A program made the translations under genes and the position numbers. From Epiperipatus broadwayi (Eukaryota > Onychophora > Udeonychophora > Euonychophora > Peripatidae): a stretch of DNA of 64,000 nucleotides. The notes beneath the pieces were generated by a model, which worked only from the letters and a program-made list of their open reading frames with translations, was not told where the DNA came from and did no database searches. Position 1 is the stretch's first letter, and every line of letters starts with the position of its first letter. This document shows, piece by piece, positions 11,455 through 22,196 of this stretch. The stretch is from NCBI GenBank assembly GCA_028023455.1, contig JAQFVV010012498.1, positions 3,195,001 to 3,259,000 on the forward strand, given 5' to 3'.

Positions 11455-12016
11455 AATGAAAATACTTTCATTCCAAACACAAGATATAGTATTTATGAAA
11501 AAATAAAATGAATCCACTTATTCTTTCCAACCCAAATGCTTATATATGGGAAAATCTTAAGTACTGGAAATGAAAGCATGAGGATAGACCACTCACTTTA
11601 AATTACTGTTTACGATGTCTGAATGAATGATGTTGACAAAATTATCTAGAATTTACTAAACGTCACTCTCAAATGAAACTTAAACATATGTAAATAAGCA
11701 TTTTATTTTATAGAGCTATGTTTTATAAATTGTAATACATTAATACATTAAAGATTAGACTTTTCAAGCTATTGTGCATGCGCTTTTTACGAGTGTTAAT
11801 AATAGATTTGCCAATATATAAGCATTTGGGTTGGAAAGAATAAGTGGATTCATTTTATTCTTTCATAAATACTATATCTTGTGTTGGGAATGAAGGTATT
11901 CATTTATTATTAACACTCATAAAAAGCTCATGCACAATATCTTGAAAAGGATGATCTTTAATGTATTACAATTTATAAAACATAGTGCTATAAAATAAAA
12001 TGCATATTTACAAATG
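11455..12016. repeat. compound inverted repeat (two arm pairs)
   Basis: Arm A (11455-11549) is inverted at A' (11811-11903), and arm B (11685-11806) is inverted at B' (11905-12016). B and A' are adjacent and A' and B' are adjacent, so the order is A, spacer, B, A', B'. Shared landmarks include AAGCATTTGGGTTGG, ACAAGATATAGTATTTATGA and CATTTTATTTTATAG. Arms carry only scattered differences. The pattern suggests a unit containing A and B that was duplicated in opposite orientation with partial loss. There is no coding content, and no target-site duplication could be fixed by eye. Confidence 0.8.
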
Positions 12017-14231
12017 AGAATAAGAAAAATATGTTATTACCTAGGATTTTAGAATGTGGAATTCTCCTTGGTGTTTGCTGTGAAATTTATTTTTATAAAG
12101 GACTTTTTTTTTCCTGGTTGCTGCTTCTAGTGAGAATATTTCCAGCTAGCTGGGAAGTTTACTTGAGGAGTTTTATTATTATTCATTGGCACTATTCTTG
12201 GAGACAGTTAAATATTGACAGCAGATTTCAAGTTGTTATGCAAGCATTATCCTTTTCTGGGCAAGTTGGATGTTCACTGGACTAAGGCTTAAGAAAGTCA
12301 TATAATTCCGATTCCAATTAGCACTGCATTTTTGACTGATTTAATCTCAACTGCACAATCTAAATTGTAATCTCAACTGCACAATCTAAACTGTTATCTC
12401 AACAGATTGTCCAATGAAAAACTGGACTATTTATACTTAAGACCTGTTGTCATTTTGATTTCTGACAGCAGTATGTGTTGTCAAAATTCCTTTCTTGTTT
12501 TAATTGCATTCCTCGAGATAAACTTTTAATCCTGTTGTTGGAGATGTTAATTAGCAGCCATCGCACACATAGTGTTGTTGTTTTTGTTTAACTTAATAGC
12601 CATCACTGTGTTTTTAATGATGATTTCCTATATCATTTTTTTTAATATTTATTACGCATACCTTTATTATATTTACAATTGCACATATATATTTTACTAA
12701 CAAACTCATATTAATTCATTATTTATGCACATATATAATTTAAGATGAATTCACTATTTAGTTTTTAAGATGCCTTTTTTTAAACTTAAATAAAAGAGAT
12801 TTATATTTTTAAACTTTAAGTTATATTTCAACTAATGATAATAAAAAATTCTTTATTTCTTTTATAAAACTTTTAGTTTGATGTTTTTAAAGCAAACCCC
12901 CTCCCACTTTTAATTAATTAACTGCAACTTTTATTTCAAAAAACTCTTTGACTTTTAATTTTACATTTTCAAAAACAAACTGCAATAAAAAAAAAAACCT
13001 CTTAAACTTTTACATACTATTTTCTTTTAATAAAATATTTTATTTCAATAATTTTAGACAATATTATTTTATATACCCATGACATTGGTACATTACACTG
13101 TCTTCCATTTGAGAGAAAAATGTGTCATTTTTGACCATTATATTTCAAAGAAATTTAATTCTTAGTCTAATATCTGACACTTTACATGCTAAGGGAAATC
13201 TTCAATTATACTTTACTTCTTTTGATGCTGGCAACATTGCTTACAATGATCTTGGTGCTGAATAATGACCACAAGAACAGCACTTTTTTGTGATGCAAGG
13301 ATCTTTTGGAAATGAGGCGGATGCAGATTCACTGTCTTATACTGACTTACATGTATGAAAAATGAAGCTTCATGTGTCAGTTCTCTTGACTAAACTTGGG
13401 CAAAAAAAGGTCACTGCGAGTGGCAGGATTCATATACTGGCCCATATGTCTTATGCTTTGCAAATGAGGAATGAGATATGGGGATTCTCCCCTCTAAAAA
13501 GTGATTTGCAGCTTAAGCTGGTTGTTTCCAGTGCACATTTTAAAAGAAGAATGATCCATGATAGAGTCTATTATGGGTGCTAAATTTTATCCAGCAGACA
13601 CCTTTAACTTATCCTTATCTAAAACTTATTTCAATACTACCATCATTACCTTTAATTATAAACCCTTATACATTCCTAATATAACTTAGATTGACTTTCA
13701 TTTATATTATTTTAACTTTACCATATTATTTTTAAATTCCCTTGAACCTTATCTTAAACCATCTATTTATATTAATCTTACAATATTATCTTTAAACCAT
13801 TATGAACATTATTTTACATATTTATTTATGTTAACCTAATCTTACAATATTATTTTCAAACCATTACAAACATTATTTTAAATATTTATTTATATTAGTC
13901 TTAACATATTATTTGTAAACCATTACTTTAACTTCTTTATTTAACATGCGTTTAGTCAGAAAACTATTTTATTTTATTGCTCTTCATTATTATACAAATA
14001 CTTTTATTTATTTTATTTGACTTGATTACTTTAAATTATTTATTAATTTTTTTTTTATTAATTTACGTGTATTCAAAACCAACTTGGATTTTATTATGCT
14101 ACTTTATTTATTATTGTCTACAAATATATTGTAATTATTTATTTAACTTTATTGATTTATTTAATCTTACAAACATTACTTTTAAATCATTAATTTGACC
14201 TATTTATTTATGAACATTTTTTCTTTATTAA
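12017..14231. other. gene-less stretch upstream of the gypsy element
   Basis: No Gag-like sequence recognised. A short tandem of CTCAACTGCACAATCTAAA lies at about 12345-12400. A degenerate ~60-75 bp repeat with TTACAATATTAT..AAACCATTA lies at about 13755-13935. Frames at 12031-12285 and 13362-13583 have no recognisable motif and are not called. Confidence 0.35.
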
Positions 14232-14317
14232 TATGGCTGGTAAGCAATCTTGATTTTGACAGTGAGCACTAGGAAACTGAGAAATTAATTGAACTTCCTA
14301 TTCTATATAATTGCCCT

Positions 14318-14686
14318 ATGATCAGAATTTCCATGTCAGGGTTATCCATCAATGCCTTGCTAAACACAGGTAGTCAGGCCTCATTAGTATTTGAAGTTGT
14401 ATATCAGAAAGTCATACAAGTTAATGAATTCTTACCAATTTTAACATTGAAATCCCTGCATGTGACCCTCTTCAATGGAAAGAACGTAAAATTATCCAAT
14501 AAGCAGATTTTCATTACATTTAAAATTAATAATCTAGAGATTGAACATGTATTCTTGACCATGCCTGGCCTGATTCATGAAGTTATAATTGGCTCAAACT
14601 TCATGACTCTTAACAATTGTGCTATTAATTATAGTAATCATACTTTTGTATATGGGGAGATTTTTCCTCTCTTGAGAAATTGTTAA
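14318..14686 (+). pseudogene. gypsy retropepsin-like aspartic protease, active site altered
   Basis: A 122-codon frame. The segment ALLNTGSQASL at residues 12-22 is the retropepsin flap-side active-site block, where the family has D-T/S-G; here the catalytic Asp is Asn (AAC). The later hydrophobic block EVIIGSNFMTL (residues 88-98) matches the conserved I-I/L-G-x-D/N-F segment near the protease C-terminus. In the family this enzyme cuts Gag-Pol and works as a dimer. The Asp-to-Asn change would be expected to abolish activity. It lies directly upstream of RT, as expected. The frame is likely the middle of pol, and the ATG is not a real start. Confidence 0.8.
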
Positions 14687-14689
14687 TCA

Positions 14690-15600
14690 GGACAGTCAAT
14701 TAATGGCTATGCTGGAGACATCAGTTGATGTAAAAATCCAAATTAAGTTAGATGGTTTAAGTATCATAGGCACAGAATACTATGGACCATTTTTCCAACT
14801 ATTGTCTCAGTATAGATTTATCTTCTCCAAAATACCTGGCATAATCAAGGATTAAACTAAAAGACAATGAACCATTCCAGCAGTACACATACCCAATTCC
14901 TACCAATACCATGCAGAGGCTCAACAACAGATCCAGAAGATGATTGGTTGGCAGATCATCAAGCTTGGCCCCTCACCTTATGTTAATCCCCTAATTGTCA
15001 TGAAAGGAAGGATGGTTCCTTCTATGGCTGCTTAGATGCACATATTTTAAATCAACAAACTGTCCCTGAACATGATATTCCATTGCCTGTTCAAGAATTG
15101 CTTTTTGGGTTTTGGGGGAGGAGCATATTTTCAATGTTTGATCTAACCGCAAGCTATTGGAAAATTCCATTACATCCAGAGGATCATAAATATACAGCCT
15201 TACATCATCATGGACATTCATATATGTTTCAAAGGATGCCATTTGGCTTGATAAACAGTGAGGTGGGTCTGATGAGATGCTTAAATGTGGTCTTTTCAAG
15301 AAACTTAAGGATTTGATAGTTATTTATGTTGATGACATCATGATAGCCTCTGATAATTTGCCCCAACATATGGATCATCTGAATATATTTTTCTCTGAAT
15401 GTTCCATGCATAATGTTAAGATTAATCTGGAGAAATGTACATTGGCTGCTGAAGAAATCTCTTTTCTAGGCCATTTGATTGGTAATCAAGGGATCAAACC
15501 TCATCCAAATGAAATAGCTGCTATCAAGCAATTCCCTACCCCAATAACTAAAAAAACCCTTGAGGTCATTTTTGGAACTATGCAACTATTACCATCGTTT
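14690..15600 (+). pseudogene. gypsy reverse transcriptase, frameshifted
   Basis: RT blocks appear in order but in different frames: the N-terminal approach (IIKLGPSPYVNPLIV, 14959-15000); the LDAHILNQQT block (about 15030-15060); SMFDLTASYWKIPL, carrying the first catalytic Asp; then MPFGLINS (15236-15259). A frameshift follows, and the catalytic box IVIYVDDIMIASDN is at about 15318-15360. The thumb and connection continue with FLGHLIGNQGIKPHPNEI. A further frameshift at about 15560 moves into RNase H. In the element RT copies genomic RNA into DNA. The YVDD aspartates are retained, but the breaks make the protein impossible. MPFGL normally continues into N-A/S-P-x-x-F, which is lost here by deletion or frameshift. 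Confidence 0.88.
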
Positions 15601-16162
15601 TTACAAGAACTTTTCCTATGATACCCTCCAATTGTCCGTATTGTTAAAGAAAAGTGAAGCTTGGGTTTGGACCATAGACCATGACAGGGAATTCCAGACT
15701 ATCAAGAACAACTTTTTAGAGACAGTCATTTTTGCTTACCCTGACTTTGACAGGGAGTTTTATCTCCAGACTGACAGTAGTGGGTTCAGGTTGGGAGTCA
15801 TTCTTTACCAGCTCAATGAGAATAGGGAGCCCTGGGTTTTATATTTCCTAAGTTGCCATCTAAAAGTACCTGAACTTAACTACACTATGACAGAAAGGGA
15901 GACCCTGGCCATTGTCTGGGGTTTCCAAAAACTGAGACAAATGCTATTGGGATCTTGGGTTATTGTACTGTCTGACAATCATAGCTTGGAGTTTCTAAAT
16001 AAGAGTTATCTGCATATTGATAGGCTAATTGAATGGAGCCTTTATCTCCAGCAGTTTTCATACCAAATCTTTTACCATTCAGGCCGAGAAGATAATGTTG
16101 TCAATATTCTCAGTTATCACCCAACCACAGTATTATATCAAAATCCCTGTCAGAGAATATAA
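15560..16162 (+). pseudogene. gypsy RNase H domain (with RT connection)
   Basis: A 200-codon open segment. CNYYHRFYKNF (residues 7-17) is the RT thumb/connection block. FYLQTDSSGFRLGVIL (residues 67-82) is the gypsy RNase H start with its catalytic Asp, normally T-D-A-S. YTMTERETLAIVWGFQKLR (residues 108-126) carries the catalytic Glu. VIVLSDNHSLEFL (residues 134-146) carries the next Asp block, where the family usually has T-D-H. RNase H degrades the RNA strand of the replication hybrid. This is the best-preserved domain. The frame differs from the preceding RT segment, so it could not be made as one protein. Confidence 0.88.
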
Positions 16163-16199
16163 TTGTATGTAACCAAGAAACATTATTAGAGGATGAAAT

Positions 16200-17435
16200 A
16201 GTAAAATTGACTTACCTATGCTTCAGGTGCAAGACAATGACTTAAAGAAGATAGTTAGAGTGTTTATGAACCCTGCTGGTTTAAAAGAAAAAAAAAGATA
16301 TATTAGTAAAATTAGGGACAAGTATAAGATGGTTGATGGGATTTTACTAAAAAGGGTAAGAGAGATGGGGGAAGATTCTTGGAAGGTGGTGGTTTCTGTA
16401 TGTCTAATAGATAAACTGATATATTATACTCATTGTCAGTATGGCCACTTTGGGATACAAAAGATAAAACCCATTATTAAGAATCACTTCTATTTTCATA
16501 ATATGACTGAACTCATTGTAACAAGACTCAGAAATTGTAAAATTTGACTCAGGACAAAATTTAAAACTAGAGCTTACATGGGAACTTTGCAGCCCATCCT
16601 GCCAAATCAGACCAATTAACTTCTAGCTTCGGACTTTTATGGGCCATTGTCTACTTTCAACCAACAAAAATTTATCCTTGTAATTTACAATGTGTTTTCC
16701 AAATTTGTATCTGCATTTCCAGTCCCAAAGACTGATGTCATGAATGTTATCAAGCACTTGGAGGCATCCCAACTTCTAGTGGCACCACTGCTTTCATTTC
16801 TGAATATTGGAAGAAATAGTGCAAAAAGCAGAATATCAAGCATGATATGTGTTCTATACACAACTGACAATCAAACCCCAGTGAGGGGATCATGTGAGAA
16901 CTCAGTCATTTATTTCAGGTGTATCTGGATCATGTGAGAACTCAGTCATTTATTTCAGGTGTATCTGTGTGGAAACCATAGAGAATGGGTACATAAGTTG
17001 CCACAGATTGTGCATTATATTAATATAACAATTATTGAATTTACCAAGGTGTCACCCATCTGGTTGCATTTTGGTCAAGTAGAACCCCTATTAATTAAAA
17101 CTCCTCTGCCCATTATTCCAGAGGATGTTGATGTCTCACATGATCTGATGCTGGCTCACACTAGTCTCAAAAAGATGGGTGATAAACATATTCACCATAG
17201 TAAAGATGGCCCACACCCTTTCAAACTCCATGATCATGTGATGATCAGAACTTCCCAAGTCAGAAACCTTCAAAAACACACTTTTAGGAAGTTTTTGGAT
17301 CTCTATGATGGCCCCTATGAGATAGTGAGAAAAGTGGGTGAGAATGCATTCTTGTTCTCCACCCCAGAAGGAATGAGAAGTAATTATGATGGTTGTAGTT
17401 TGATACTGTATCCAACTAAAGTACCAGATAGTTAA
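16200..17435 (+). pseudogene. gypsy integrase, broken by stops and a 40-bp duplication
   Basis: The zinc-binding region has the H..H part (HCQYGHFGIQKIKPII, 16431-16479), and the first Cys of the C-x-x-C pair is followed by TGA exactly where the second Cys codon belongs (16545-16547). The catalytic core opens with ASDFYGPLSTF carrying the first Asp (about 16629-16660), after an in-frame TAA at about 16617. The middle of the core, with the second Asp, is poorly matched. The Glu-bearing block (SQSNPSEGIM) is in a different frame and precedes the 40-bp tandem duplication. The final part (NHREWVHKLPQIVHYIN, then SPIWLHFG) is open to 17435 and ends in a chromodomain-less C-terminal module with YDGPYEIVRKVGENAF. 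Integrase would insert element DNA into the chromosome; this copy is dead. Confidence 0.88.
16887..16966 (+). repeat. exact 40-bp tandem duplication inside integrase
   Basis: The unit starting GGATCATGTGAGAACTC occurs at 16887-16926 and is repeated without change at 16927-16966. Forty is not a multiple of three, so it shifts the reading frame. Identity of the copies indicates a recent event compared with the rest of the decay. Confidence 0.95.
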
Positions 17436-17775
17436 AAATTTTGAGAGCAGAAAAATTTTGTATGCAGTTTCCAAAGTGTGAATTAATCTTATTATGCAAT
17501 GTTTTGTAATTATTAATATAACCTTGCTGTGTTGATTATTTTATTTTTTTCTTTATAAGAAAGGGGGATTTATACCCTTCTGAATGGACACAAGTAATTA
17601 AACTGTGTTGTATCAGTAGTAAATAATTGAATAGTACTAAAAATGAAATAGACTTAAAATTTTAAAATTTTTTTATTAATGGTCCAAAAACTCATATGTG
17701 GGCCACCTGTGCATTTTGGTTAGCAATTTTACAAGCATTTAGTGTTATCATTGTATTTAATGAAGTATTTATTGC

Positions 17776-18074
17776 AAGAAAGGGGGTGGAGTATCATTGG
17801 AATTGTTATAATAGTTAGATTGATGCAAAGTTGTTTTATTTATTAATAAGATAGTGTTGGTGTTGGTTTGAACAGGTTTCTGATTTATTATTTATTGACA
17901 CCCATCCATTTGCCAACATTATAATCAGTGAAATATGTTTAACCCATAGCCATGTCAACTATATTTAATGAGGATAATTTAATATTTATGTGGCAGTACA
18001 TGCACAGTCAGGTGTGTCTGTATCATTTTCCCATTTCATTTTCATATTCTAATTACAATAAACAATATTACACT
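17776..18074 (+). mobile_element. probable polypurine tract and 3' LTR of the gypsy element
   Basis: AAGAAAGGGGG at 17776-17786 is followed directly by TGGAGTATCATTGG, the arrangement of a polypurine tract and an LTR beginning TG. A near-identical purine tract (AAGAAAGGGGG) also lies at 17557-17567, perhaps a duplicated or internal tract. A CAATAAAC polyadenylation-like string at about 18055-18062 precedes the presumed end, which I cannot fix because no 5' LTR copy is in the window. Confidence 0.45.
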
Positions 18075-19762
18075 TACAATAAAAATTTTAAATTACAGTA
18101 ATTATTTTAATAGTTTTGCAAAAATATATTTTTAAGTGATTAATGGATAATTGGATTGGTAAATTATTTGACAAATTTAAATAATATTATCAACTATTTA
18201 TTTAATAGCTAATTAATATTAATTTTTTCAAGTTGTAAAAAGTTATTTTTTTGTTTTATTTGACTTGATTTAATTGGGAAGGTCAAAATGATTTTTTAAG
18301 AAGAGATTTCTTGCATATTCAATTAGATCTTATGTGCAAAGGGTGGAGTTGACTTTTAGAGGAATAAAATGACATTTTGATGGAAGGAAATGATATCTAT
18401 TTAACTAATAGTCACTAGTAAACTTTGTTCATTATTATTAATGAAACCATTGCTTTAGTTCCTCCTGCCTGTGTTTGAATTGTATATCTTTTCCAGAAGT
18501 CAAGTCAATTTTAAAGCTCCAAAGTAAATTTTTAAAAGGTCATAGGAAAATTCTAGTTACCAGAAAGTCTTCAACTAGAATGTCTGGCTAATGTATAAAG
18601 AAAAAGTTATATTAATTTCATTTTTTCACTCAATTTAAACATTTAAATTAACACTATCACATTTATTTTCATTCCAAAATGTTTGTCTACATTATTAGAT
18701 TTATGCTACTTTATTTATTTGTGATTATTATTATTAAGAAGAAAGTTAAAGTGCAGGAACTCTCTAATCTGCTAACTAAAGTGTGTGAATTCTATAATAT
18801 TTTGTGGAAAACCATGCAGAACAATTTATCAAAATTCATGAACTTTCTGCTCAAGCTATATTCTGTTTTTTTTTTTAAAAAGTCAGATTGAAATAAAAGG
18901 ATGTGTGTACTTTACTATGCGATACTTTAAATTACTTTAAATTATTATGGAATGACAACTTTGTCTTTATTCTATGCTTATAAAAATAAAATATGTTTTA
19001 TTTAAGAAGTCAGATAGAAGGATGTTAATATTGTATAATTCTGTTCTCTTCGATGTATGTATTATAAAACAAAATATTATTGCTTAAGGAAGTGCAAATT
19101 TTATATGAACAATTAATTTGCAATGACTAAAATTAATTATGTATATGCTAGCTTACAAATTATAGGGGAAAAAATGCTCTCCAGGAAATCTATTAAAATC
19201 TATTGATAAGTTAAAAATTATTATGGAATGTACTCATTAATTGATATAGTACAAATTCAGCTGAAACTATCTTTTCATATTATTGTCCTTATAAAAATTT
19301 ATTACTTACATGCTATATATGTAATTTCTATTAGAATTTGCTGAGAACATTGGAGATTACTAAATTAAGTTTGAATTGTAACTGTTTTTGTCCTACAAAA
19401 ATTTATTTTTATGTTTCATATTCTTATTAAACATGCACTCATTTTGGAATTCATCTCCGTATCATTCAGTAAACTTGGAATGGAAAGTTTGCAAGTGAAC
19501 TTTTTTTTTTTAGTTTAAAAGAAGAGTGACTTTTTTATATTTATTGTTAATGGTATATATCATAGACAGTTAGACAGATTTAGTGTTGTATTTTGCTCAT
19601 ATAATTATGCTATTGTATGAACTTCTAGAACATCATGGAGAAGCACATTCACAAATTGTGAATATGCTGGTGAAATATGGTTACTTCAATATAATTTGTT
19701 TTCTTTTACGAATATGAAATATGTATATTTTTGGATATATTGTTAAAGAGAGGTGTTTAGTT

Positions 19763-19765
<3 letters not shown>
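18075..19765. other. AT-rich, nothing recognised
   Basis: No coding motif, repeat partner or RNA. The frame at 18679-18891 is low-complexity hydrophobic and is not called. Confidence 0.4.

Positions 19766-19834
<69 letters not shown>
19766..19834. repeat. (TA)n microsatellite
   Basis: Uninterrupted TA run of about 34 units. Confidence 0.95.
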
Positions 19835-19836
<2 letters not shown>

Positions 19837-21948
19837 TCTATCTCAAAGTGAAAATTTTGGCTTTCAAAGTAGTGAGTATATGAAAGGAATATCATATCAG
19901 AGATAGCAAAGAAATCTCGTTCATAATAATTATTACCATTTAATTTTTGGAACAACTGAATGTCTGTTCTAAATTCAAAGTTATATTTTAATGTATCATT
20001 TACTTACTGTATTGTTTGCATATTACATAATTTAGAATTATTTTTATATTCTTGTATATGCATATGTGTGTCTATCTTGTGCAATTATTTTATTTACTTG
20101 GTAAACATTTAGTTTCATAACTATTTCCCAATATAAACTTCGGACATTGTCGTATTCTAAAAGAATTGAAGGGATGAGTGATTTATCTGTACGTATTTAT
20201 CCACCATCATATAGTATTAGATATGTAGAGGAGCTGTTGGAAAGGAAATTATTCTTGATACGTTCTATGTTTGTAGGGATGAGAGATTTCCCCCTTTCGT
20301 ATATTTTTAATTATTTTGCCATGAGTAGAGTCTATTCTAGATTGTATACGTACATATTATGAAGTGATATTTATGAAGTTAAGTGATGTTTTCTTATTCT
20401 CCTGGTGTTGAGACAAGTTCCACACCAATAGTGTATTTCAGATTTAAATAAGTTGTTGAAGTATTGGTTATAGAGTTTATTTGCTCCTCATGTGCTTGAA
20501 TTCCTCTTGAACATTTAGTGGGTATTATCATGAAAATATAGCTCTGTGTAATTCAGTCAGTGGTTGGATAAATAGTTAATTTAAATTCTTTATTGAATAT
20601 TAGAGTAGATATAGTGTCCTATTTTGTTGGTTGGTCTATGACATTGTCTGAAATTAAATAATTATTTAATAATTCCTAAATAAATTGATAATGTGTAGAA
20701 AAGATTGTTTTCTTCTGTTATTGCTTAAGGTATGACACACATGTGTAATGTAAATAATATCACGGATATAAAAGTATAATATTATTAAGTTCAAAAGAGG
20801 AAATAGATGTTTTAAAACATATCATATTAATTTGCCACGTGTTAGCAATCATCAAATCATCGGAATGAGTATGATTTTATTGCTGTGTATAAAAAGTGTA
20901 GTTATTTAAAGTGATCATCGAATTAAGTTATTGAAAGTTGGTCTCTTGATAGCCAAATGTATTAATTTGTTTTATTCCAACAATTGATAATGTATCCCCT
21001 CAAAAAGTGTATACTGTGCACGGAATATAATAGACTGTCTATTCAGTATTACATATGAAATATTAGATAGTCCAGATATTCAAAGTGGGAATATTCAGGT
21101 CTTATTTGCTTGTTAATTTGCGTTCATAAGTGTGTAAATAATAAATGATGCGACATGTAATAGGGATAATCCCGAACTTATGTTCATAGATTTATTTGTA
21201 GATCCAAAGATTAGGATAAATAGTCTTATTGTGAACCAATTACATTTAATTAAATATTAAGTGTAAATAAATGCTTTGTTTATTGAGTTATTCTTGTGTG
21301 CTTTCATATTCTAGTTTCCACATCACCACATCTCATACATCTATTACAAAATAAGTACATTGTTTTACAGCTCTGATAATAAATATGCTGAAATCGAATA
21401 ATATTGTTTCCTTGATCCAGACATTACATGAAATATTTACCACTTGATAGACTTATGAAAAAGTTGCCTAGTTAGTGTATTATTTAGATGATGATGTGAG
21501 ATTAAAAGATACCCTATTTCCTTCATTATCGAATTGTTAGCCCAGTAAAACATTATTCAATTTATTTCATTATATTTTATTATAATTTAGAGTTATAAAT
21601 TACTGGTTAATATAGTTCTTTAGTCTAACTGTGTTATAGATTCTCTGAGAACTGATTTTATATTCCTAGATTAACATTAAATTAGATATTTCGATTAGAA
21701 TGTGCTGAACACTAGAGTTATTTGGTGTTATGCTTTTCTATTCTGTCAGAGTTGTATTGATCTAATACAGAGTGTAACTAGATGATGGAAGAGATCAAAT
21801 TGAAATCATATTTTGTTAGATGGAATAAATAAAACTCTGCTAGCCTTTATCATTTGGTTAATTAATAAATAAGGTTTATATTTTATTTGATAGTTTATAG
21901 TATTTCTTCCTTCAATTATTTATATTCTATATGTTATGAACTTCCTGT
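19835..21948. other. AT-rich, nothing recognised
   Basis: A 71-codon frame at 20147-20362 has no recognisable motif. Otherwise featureless. Confidence 0.35.
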
Positions 21949-22107
21949 AACCTCCCACTGAGGAAAGCTGTAAGATAAACATAAGTAAAAGAGTCTCAGT
22001 ATTAATTATGAATCAGATAAAATGATAAATCGTTCTATTCATTAATAGAACTGGTGCCCTGGCAATTGCTCATATAATGTACGTGAGTGGTGTTGTGTGC
22101 ATGGGTT

Positions 22108-22110
<3 letters not shown>
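21949..22110. mobile_element. possible small element with TGTAACC / GGTTACA ends
   Basis: The segment starts TGTAACCTCCCACTGAGG and ends GTGTGCATGGGTTACA, a 7-bp inverted match with TG..CA outer bases, and it abuts a (TA)n tract on the right. Inside is TGGTGCCCTGGC (22052-22063), similar to retroelement primer-binding sites that begin TGG. It may be a tiny LTR/PBS remnant. Short matches like this can be chance. Confidence 0.25.
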
Positions 22111-22144
<34 letters not shown>

Positions 22145-22196
22145 TATTACACTAATAATATATAGGTATACATATATATATATATATATATATATT
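22110..22196. repeat. (TA)n microsatellites flanking a short TA-rich spacer
   Basis: TA runs at about 22111-22138 and 22172-22194. The array is bounded by GGGTTACA on the left and TGTAACC on the right, mirror-image words that recur at other element ends in this window. Confidence 0.9.

Larger units (their letters stand above)
14232..18074 (+). mobile_element. Ty3/gypsy LTR retrotransposon, degenerate, plus strand
   Basis: Protease, reverse transcriptase, RNase H and integrase remnants follow in the canonical gypsy order from about 14.3 to 17.4 kb, then a purine-rich tract and a probable 3' LTR. No Gag or 5' LTR is recognisable, so the element is 5'-truncated or its left part has diverged beyond recognition. 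At least three frameshifts and several in-frame stops break pol. Coordinates of the ends are approximate. Confidence 0.85.

Noticed and set aside
13200-13335. Minus-strand Cys-rich segment (KKCCSCGHYS) resembling a zinc-binding motif
   Set aside because: The Cys/His spacing does not fit a retroviral zinc knuckle or a piggyBac-type ring, and the frame breaks within a few codons.
15229-15411. Minus-strand frames over the gypsy RT
   Set aside because: Antisense shadows of the plus-strand RT segments, as are 14991-15299, 16685-16870 and 17136-17474.
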